64,000 bases of DNA from Bacteroidales bacterium (GTDB lineage: Bacteria; Bacteroidota; Bacteroidia; Bacteroidales; Tenuifilaceae): contig JACJXD010000002.1 of the NCBI GenBank assembly GCA_020636845.1, positions 310,001 through 374,000 on the forward strand. The letters run 5' to 3'. The notes under the pieces were generated by a model. That model had not been told where the DNA came from and did not search any database. It worked only from the letters and a program-made list of their open reading frames with translations. The position numbers and the translations under genes were made by a program. Below are positions 59,105 to 64,000 of the stretch, piece by piece; positions within the stretch are counted from its first letter, which is position 1, and the number at the start of each line of letters is the position of its first letter.

Positions 59105-60662
59105 ATGTGGTTGGCGTTTCTATCTCTATATCGTTTTTGTCGTAAAAGTGGTACTCCAAAAAATGGTACGACGAAATCGGAACAATGTTTATTCTGCATT
59201 TATAGCGTAAAGCCCATTTAAACCTTTTCGAGAATATTCCTTTTGTTAAATAAGCCGCAATGAAAAGGTGCATTTTTATTGTTATGCTTTTTGCATTGGT
59301 ATTTTTAACAATAATGGAAAGTTTGCTTTCTATTCGATCGTCGAGTAGAATGCTTGGGCTTACTTCGCCTGTTCCGTTGCAGGTGGGACATTTTTCACTG
59401 GTATGGACGTGCATTTCGGGACGAACGCGCTGACGGGTAATTTGCATTAGCCCAAACTTGCTTAATGGAAGGATGTTGTGCTTGGCCCTATCCTTTTCCA
59501 TAAGTTCTTTCATGCGATCGAACAGCATTTGTCGGTTTTCTCCTTCGTGCATGTCGATAAAGTCCACCACAATAATTCCGCCCATATCGCGAAGGCGTAA
59601 CTGGCGGGCAATTTCCTCTGCAGCCGAAAGGTTTACATCCAATGCGTTTGTTTCCTGGTCGCTTGCCGATTTCGACCTGTTGCCGCTATTTACGTCAATT
59701 ACATGAAGTGCTTCGGTGTGTTCAACAATTAAATAGGCCCCGCTTTTAAAGGAAACAGTTTTGCCAAAAAGCGATTTAATCTGCTTTTCAATACTGAACT
59801 GGTCGAAAATGGGAACATTCCCATCGTACAGTTTAACTATTTTTTCCTTTTCGGGAGCAATGCTTTCGATGTACTCTTTAATTTCGTTGTAAACATTTTC
59901 GTCGTTTACATGAATGCTGTTAAACGAACCGTTGAGCATGTCGCGTAGTATGGCAGATGTGCGTTTTAATTCGCTGGCCAGTTGAGATGGGAGTTGAGCT
60001 GTTTTTAACTTTTCAACGGTATTTTCCCATTTTTTTATAAGGCTGCGAAGCTCTGCATCGAGTACGGCAACTTTTTTACCTTCGGCGGCGGTTCGAACAA
60101 TTATGCCATAATTTTTAGGAATAATGCTTTCCATTAACCTTTTTAGGCGTTTTCGCTCCTCCTGCGAAGTGATTTTTTGCGAAATGGAAACCTTGTCGGC
60201 AAAGGGAATTAGCACAAGATTTCTACCGGCAATGGATATTTCCGATGTTAACCTTGGACCTTTGGTGGAAATTGGCTCTTTGGCAATTTGCACCATAACT
60301 GCTTGTCCCGACGAAAGTACCTGCGATATTTTTCCATCCTTATCAATGTCCGATTCCAACTTTATTTTGGACATTGGGGTGGTTTTTGTTTTACGGGCGT
60401 AATGCCCTTGGGCGTACTGTTGCAATGTTTTGAATTGCGGCCCGAGATCCAGATAGTGAAGAAATGCATCCTTTTCGTAGCCTACATCAACAAAAGCTGC
60501 GTTAAGGCCTGGCATAATTTTTTTTACTTTACCGAGATAAATGTCGCCAACCGAAAACTGAACGTTGCTTTTTTCTTTGTTTAACTCTACCAGTTGTTTA
60601 TTCTCCAGCAGCGCAATAGCAATTTCAGTTTCACCTACATCAATAACTAACTCGGTATTCAC
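59103..60662 (-). CDS. rng: ribonuclease E/G family protein
   Basis: 519 residues from the GTG at 60662 (VNTELVIDV), the usual start of Bacteroidota Rng; codons from 60698 would add a 12-residue unconserved tail. S1-like domain at about 30-120 (GDIYLGKVKKIMPGLNAAFV), then the RNase G core with RTAAEGKK, IVEHTEALHVIDVNSG and the catalytic aspartates in GGIIVVDFIDMHE; zinc-link cysteines in CPTCNGTG. It matures 16S rRNA and degrades mRNA. A hairpin-rich leader lies between it and the upstream small basic protein gene. Confidence 0.94.
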   Translation of the reverse strand: MNTELVIDVGETEIAIALLENKQLVELNKEKSNVQFSVGDIYLGKVKKIMPGLNAAFVDVGYEKDAFLHYLDLGPQFKTLQQYAQGHYARKTKTTPMSKIKLESDIDKDGKISQVLSSGQAVMVQIAKEPISTKGPRLTSEISIAGRNLVLIPFADKVSISQKITSQEERKRLKRLMESIIPKNYGIIVRTAAEGKKVAVLDAELRSLIKKWENTVEKLKTAQLPSQLASELKRTSAILRDMLNGSFNSIHVNDENVYNEIKEYIESIAPEKEKIVKLYDGNVPIFDQFSIEKQIKSLFGKTVSFKSGAYLIVEHTEALHVIDVNSGNRSKSASDQETNALDVNLSAAEEIARQLRLRDMGGIIVVDFIDMHEGENRQMLFDRMKELMEKDRAKHNILPLSKFGLMQITRQRVRPEMHVHTSEKCPTCNGTGEVSPSILLDDRIESKLSIIVKNTNAKSITIKMHLFIAAYLTKGIFSKRFKWALRYKCRINIVPISSYHFLEYHFYDKNDIEIETPTT

Positions 60663-60700
60663 TGTAAAATGTTTTAATTGTATAAGTTGTACAAACACAG

Positions 60701-60732
60701 CAACCTAAAACACTGTACCGTGCTTTAGGTTG
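60701..60732 (-). promoter_or_regulatory. perfect stem-loop in rng leader
   Basis: CAACCTAAA...TTTAGGTTG, nine perfect pairs with an inner CAC/GTG pairing, ending about 38 bases before the rng start codon. There is no T-run after it on the minus strand, so it is not a simple terminator; an RNA structure for regulation is possible. Confidence 0.4.
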
Positions 60733-60749
60733 ATGCTTCATTTTTCTAA

Positions 60750-60767
60750 AAGTAGCAAAGGCTACTT
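60750..60767 (-). terminator. weak hairpin after small basic protein gene
   Basis: AAGTAGC-AAAG-GCTACTT with a short T-rich tail on the minus strand, immediately after the stop codon; may give partial termination before rng. Confidence 0.45.
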
Positions 60768-60768
60768 G

Positions 60769-60861
60769 TTATTTCTTTTTTTTGTGACGATTTTTCCGTA
60801 AACGTTTTTTGCGTTTATGGGTGGCCATTTTATGCCTTTTTCTCTTCTTTCCGCTTGGCAT
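60769..60861 (-). CDS. 30-residue highly basic protein, AURKAIP1/COX24-like (possible ribosomal protein)
   Basis: Starts MPSGKKRKRHKMATHKRKKR and continues LRKNRHKKKK: 20 or so of 30 residues are Lys, Arg or His. The KMxTHKRKKRLRK core matches the short COX24/AURKAIP1-type domain found in mitochondrial small-subunit protein mS38 and actinobacterial bS22, and near-identical peptides are annotated across Bacteroidota. It lies between the HU-type gene (24 bases upstream) and rng on the same strand, a conserved context. Likely a small-subunit ribosomal protein; that role is inferred from the domain. Confidence 0.78.
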   Translation of the reverse strand: MPSGKKRKRHKMATHKRKKRLRKNRHKKKK

Positions 60862-60885
60862 GATAGTAAAATTTATAAGTTAGTA

Positions 60886-61173
60886 TTACTTTTTAACGTG
60901 ACTCTTTACCTTATTTACAAACGATTTAGCCGGTTTGAAAGCAGGTATGAAGTGTTCGGGAATAATGATGGTGGTGTTTTTCGAGATGTTACGAGCGGTT
61001 TTCTTTGCACGCTTTTTAACAATAAAACTACCAAAGCCTCTTAGGTAAACATTTTTTTCTTTAACCAGAGAGTCTTTAACTGTTTCCATGAAAGCTTCAA
61101 CAGTTTTCTGTACCGTTATTTTTTCAATTCCGGTGCTTTTGGAAATCTCGTTAACAATATCTGCTTTTGTCAT
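60886..61173 (-). CDS. HU/IHF-type DNA-binding protein
   Basis: 95 residues, the usual HU size. Helical dimerisation part (MTKADIVNEISKSTGIEK) and beta-arm region with GFGSFIVKKRAKKTARN, followed by IPEHFIPAFKPAKSF, the HU signature. It bends and packages DNA. The small basic protein gene starts 24 bases later and rng follows. The start is preceded by a TAnnTTTG box. Confidence 0.94.
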   Translation of the reverse strand: MTKADIVNEISKSTGIEKITVQKTVEAFMETVKDSLVKEKNVYLRGFGSFIVKKRAKKTARNISKNTTIIIPEHFIPAFKPAKSFVNKVKSHVKK

Positions 61174-61228
61174 TTTTAAAAATATTTAATTGTCAGTTAG
61201 TTATACGCTGATAAATTTTTTCGGACTG

Positions 61229-61236
61229 CAAATATA
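61229..61236 (-). promoter_or_regulatory. -7 promoter box (TATATTTG) for HU-type gene
   Basis: Minus-strand TATATTTG, 56 bases upstream of the HU start; lies in the divergent region with mutY. Confidence 0.5.
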
Positions 61237-61309
61237 AATCATTTATACCGATAATTGAAACAGATAGAGTTAATTTTGACGATAAATTTTTTTGCTATAA
61301 ATTGATAAT

Positions 61310-62383
61310 ATGGATTTTAAAGAAGTTTTGCTGGATTGGTATAAAAAAAATGGACGAGAACTCCCCTGGAGGGGAATATCCACTCCATATTTTATATGGG
61401 TGTCGGAAGTAATTCTCCAGCAAACAAGGGTAAACCAAGGAATGGAGTATTACTTTAGGTTTATTAGCAAGTTTCCCGATATCGAAAGTCTGGCAAACGC
61501 TCCAATCGATGAATTAATGAAAGTTTGGCAGGGATTGGGTTATTATTCCCGAGCCCGAAATCTGCAGGCTGGAGCAAGGCAGGTTGTGTCGGACTATGGA
61601 GGCAAATTACCCGAAACGTACGAGGAATTGTTGAAAATAAAAAGTCTGGGACATTATGCAGCAGCGGCAGTTGCCTCTTTTGCATTTAATAAGGTTGTTC
61701 CGGCTGTCGATGGAAATGTATTTCGAATTTTGTCCAGAGTTTTTGGAATTTTTACGCCGATAGGGAGTACCTCGGCGCGAAAAGAATTTTTTAGTTTGGC
61801 TCAGGAGTTAATATCAAAGGAAAACCCGGCTGCGTTTAATCAGGCAATTATCGATTTTGGGGCGCTTGTTTGTACTCCCAGAAATGCCCGGTGCGAGACA
61901 TGTCCTATGTCTGGATTTTGCTATGCTTTCAGCAATAATATTGTGTATAAATTACCGGTAAAACAAAAGAAGGTTCCGCCTAAGGATAGGTTTTTGTGTT
62001 ACTTTATGATTCGCAAGGGAAATTATACCTTTGTTCGCCGAAGGGAGGAGAACGATATATGGCATTCGCTTTATGAATTTCCGGTTCTTGAAACTAAAGG
62101 TCAATTGTCGCACGAAGAAATTTTGGTTCATCCTTTTTTTACCGAGTTGTTTGGTAATGTAGATGTTAAAATACATAGCATTTCCGATCCCATAAAGCAT
62201 CAGTTGAGCCATTTGACAATTTGGGCGCAGTTTGTTATTGTTTCGGTAGATAGCGTTCCTTATCTGGTTAAATCGAAGTATCGGCAGGTAAAAATTGACG
62301 AACTCGAAAAATTCTCGGTTCCACGCTTGATTGATTCGTATATGGCTGCGGAGCAAACGGCAAAATATTTTTTGAAAAAATAA
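61310..62383 (+). CDS. mutY: A/G-specific adenine glycosylase
   Basis: 357 residues; removes adenine mispaired with 8-oxoguanine. The catalytic glutamate is in SEVILQQTRVNQG, the aspartate is in VPAVDGNVFRIL, and the hairpin before it is KSLGHYAAAAVASFAF. The [4Fe-4S] cluster motif C-6x-C-2x-C-5x-C is seen in CTPRNARCETCPMSGFC. The C-terminal NUDIX-like domain (about 220-350) recognises 8-oxoG. Divergent from HU, followed by ssb after 67 bases. Confidence 0.95.
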   Translation: MDFKEVLLDWYKKNGRELPWRGISTPYFIWVSEVILQQTRVNQGMEYYFRFISKFPDIESLANAPIDELMKVWQGLGYYSRARNLQAGARQVVSDYGGKLPETYEELLKIKSLGHYAAAAVASFAFNKVVPAVDGNVFRILSRVFGIFTPIGSTSARKEFFSLAQELISKENPAAFNQAIIDFGALVCTPRNARCETCPMSGFCYAFSNNIVYKLPVKQKKVPPKDRFLCYFMIRKGNYTFVRRREENDIWHSLYEFPVLETKGQLSHEEILVHPFFTELFGNVDVKIHSISDPIKHQLSHLTIWAQFVIVSVDSVPYLVKSKYRQVKIDELEKFSVPRLIDSYMAAEQTAKYFLKK

Positions 62384-62450
62384 AAGGTAATGAGCTGTTT
62401 TATAGTAAAATTGTGTAAATTTAGATTAAGTCAAATTAAACGTTAGAAGT

Positions 62451-62897
62451 ATGTCAGTAAACAAAGTAATTCTTGTTGGTAATGTAGGTAAAGACCCCGA
62501 AGTTAGGCATCTGGAAAACGGTGCAACGGTTGCACGCTTCCCTTTGGCAACTAACGAAACTTTTACCGATAAATCGGGAAAAAAAGTTACTCAAACCGAA
62601 TGGCACAATATTGTTGTTTGGCGTGGGTTGGCCGAAATTGCCGAAAAGTATGTAAAAAGCGGAAAGTTGCTTTACGTTGAAGGTAGAATTCGGACAAACT
62701 CGTATGAGGATAAGGATGGTATAAAACGTTATAACACTGAAATTTTGTGTGATAATTTCCGCTTTTTAGGGCCTAATACGGAGCAACAAGGTTCTAGACC
62801 TTCGGCTTCCTCGGCTCCAATTGCCGAACCTTCAAACAACTCGAATAACGAGGCGGGAGCACCTCAAACACCCGATTTCGACGATTTGCCCTTTTAG
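62451..62897 (+). CDS. ssb: single-stranded DNA-binding protein
   Basis: 148 residues: OB fold at 1-105 (VNKVILVGNVGKDPEVRHL, TEWHNIVVWRGLAEIAEKYV, LLYVEGRIRTNSYEDKDG), a flexible tail rich in Ser, Ala, Pro and Asn, and the acidic tip DFDDLPF that binds partner proteins such as DnaE, PriA and RecO. Ends with a terminator. The order mutY-ssb-gldE is typical of Bacteroidota. Confidence 0.97.
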   Translation: MSVNKVILVGNVGKDPEVRHLENGATVARFPLATNETFTDKSGKKVTQTEWHNIVVWRGLAEIAEKYVKSGKLLYVEGRIRTNSYEDKDGIKRYNTEILCDNFRFLGPNTEQQGSRPSASSAPIAEPSNNSNNEAGAPQTPDFDDLPF

Positions 62898-62914
62898 TCG
62901 ATTCTATATTAAAC

Positions 62915-62946
62915 AAAGGCTGCCAATTTTCGGTAGCCTTTTTTCT
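62915..62946 (+). terminator. terminator after ssb
   Basis: Stem AAAGGCTGCC / GGTAGCCTTT (one G-U pair) with a short loop and a six-T run. Confidence 0.85.
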
Positions 62947-63187
62947 TGTTAGGGAAAATCTATGTTGAACAAGAATTTTTACCATGTAAAGGTTGCAGTA
63001 ATAATGCCGACTATAAGTTTATAATCTTAATATCGCCATAAATTACTATTTTTACACCAACGATGGTTGTGCAATAAATGTGTGTTAAGATTCTTTATGC
63101 TTAAAAGGATGAAGGGTAAAGTGTTTTAAGCAGCATTTTGGTACATTAAACTGTTAGATTTATATTTATTAACTAATACTTTTTAGG

Positions 63188-64000
63188 TTGGATGCTATAG
63201 TCAACTTTTTTACCAATACATTTCAGAATGTTGTTGTTCATCCTTTAACTGCTGGCTTGGTACTTGGTTTGTTTGTTTTAGCTCTACTGCTGTTCCTTTC
63301 TGCATTAATGAGTGGAACAGAGGTGGCTTATTTTTCGTTAACGCCGTCGGAAGTTGCCCATATAAACGAAAAAAAACATCCCATTCACAAGTATGTCAAG
63401 GTAAACTTGGACAACCCGGAACGTCTTTTAGCCACAATTTTAATTGGGAACAATCTTATTAATGTTGGAATTGTAATACTGGCAGCGTATTTAACCGATC
63501 ATATTTTCGACTTCACCTTGGCTCCCATAGCAGGCTTTGTTATTCAGGTAATAGTAATTACGTTTATTCTGTTACTATTTGGCGAAATAATGCCAAAAAT
63601 AATAGCCGCCAACAGGGCATTAAAATTTGCTGTGTTTATGGCAGCCCCAATAAATATACTGTCAAAGTTATTTTGGCCTTTTAATACACTCTTAATAAAG
63701 TCAACATCGATAATAAGCAAAAAGTTATCGAAACATCAAACCATATCGATGGATGAGCTTAGCGATGCTCTTGATATAGCCAACGAAAACCTGACCGATG
63801 AAAAGAAGATATTGAAGGGTATTGTTTCGTTTGGAACTACGATTGCTAGCGAAATTATGAAACCTCGTCTCGATATTGTTGCCGTTGATTATACCACTCC
63901 TTATACGCAGTTAAAGGAGGTTGTAATAAAGTCGGGTTACAGCAGGATTCCTGTTTTTGACGAAGACCTCGACACTATAAAAGGGGTGCTTTATGTAAAG
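63188..64000 (+). CDS. gldE: GldE-like membrane protein (CNNM/CBS, gliding-motility family), 3' truncated by window
   Basis: 271 residues to the window end, frame still open. A TTG at 63188 opens MDAIVNFFTNTF-like codons; no ATG in a better position precedes the first helix. DUF21/CNNM membrane domain (about 20-190) with SALMSGTEVAYFSLTPSEVA, LLATILIGNNLINVG and LLFGEIMPKIIAANRA; then a linker and the first CBS domain with SEIMKPRLDIVAVD and SGYSRIPVFDE. It follows mutY-ssb, the usual position of gldE. In Flavobacterium GldE supports gliding and type IX secretion; related CorC proteins handle Mg or Co. The rest, including the CorC_HlyC end, is outside the window. Confidence 0.9.
   Translation, partial: MDAIVNFFTNTFQNVVVHPLTAGLVLGLFVLALLLFLSALMSGTEVAYFSLTPSEVAHINEKKHPIHKYVKVNLDNPERLLATILIGNNLINVGIVILAAYLTDHIFDFTLAPIAGFVIQVIVITFILLLFGEIMPKIIAANRALKFAVFMAAPINILSKLFWPFNTLLIKSTSIISKKLSKHQTISMDELSDALDIANENLTDEKKILKGIVSFGTTIASEIMKPRLDIVAVDYTTPYTQLKEVVIKSGYSRIPVFDEDLDTIKGVLYVK

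Overview
The window comes from a Bacteroidota chromosome, most likely a Bacteroidales- or Marinilabiliales-like environmental lineage. This rests on the RprX/RprY-type two-component pair, a gldE homologue behind mutY and ssb, tandem short TonB-like proteins, a giant lamin-tail/SbsA-type secreted protein, a sdhC-sdhA-sdhB operon with one cytochrome b subunit, signal peptides ending in FSQ, and many copies of the Bacteroidota -7 promoter motif TAnnTTTG, including one before each of the three tRNA genes. Base composition is AT-rich by eye (not computed). Most of the window is core metabolism and housekeeping.

Layout. 1-2.5 kb: 3' part of hisS, then hutH. 2.6-6.9 kb (minus): a SiaC-family protein, an ECF sigma/anti-sigma-like/periplasmic triplet, and a split transketolase whose halves flank a methylglyoxal-synthase-like protein. 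7-12 kb: dapD, a secreted protein, a threonine-dehydratase-type enzyme, dxs, tRNA-Gly(CCC). 12-19.7 kb: universal stress protein, sdhCAB, alpha/beta hydrolase, S41 protease, dCMP deaminase. 19.7-22.1 kb: an island with a truncated RHS C-terminal module and a putative lipoprotein immunity gene, flanked by about 130-bp direct repeats and ending at tRNA-Leu(CAA), next to tRNA-Ala(GGC). 22-26 kb: two TonB-like paralogues, hflX, asd. 26-37 kb (plus): giant surface protein, IPExxxVDY-like protein, rprX-rprY, a second siaC-like gene, and a protein of helical repeats plus a GH16-like fold that lacks the acid/base glutamate. 37-46.8 kb: OmpA lipoprotein, ychF, pgi, gpsA, nitroreductase, YihY, dprA and a divergent proline-dehydrogenase-like protein. 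47-55 kb: Tricorn-like protease, leuS, four-helix protein, YitT. 55-64 kb: the conserved set purN / acpP-fabF-rnc / rng / a 30-residue basic protein / HU / mutY-ssb-gldE, with gldE cut by the window end.

The unusual material is: the RHS-CT/immunity island and its repeats at a tRNA locus; the SiaC pair, one with and one without the phospho-acceptor threonine; the repeat/GH16-like pseudoenzyme beside the intact SiaC; the MGS-like protein lacking its catalytic aspartate inside the transketolase operon; and the degenerate proline dehydrogenase in the dprA operon. I did not find CRISPR arrays, rRNA genes, intact insertion sequences, prophage or a replication origin.
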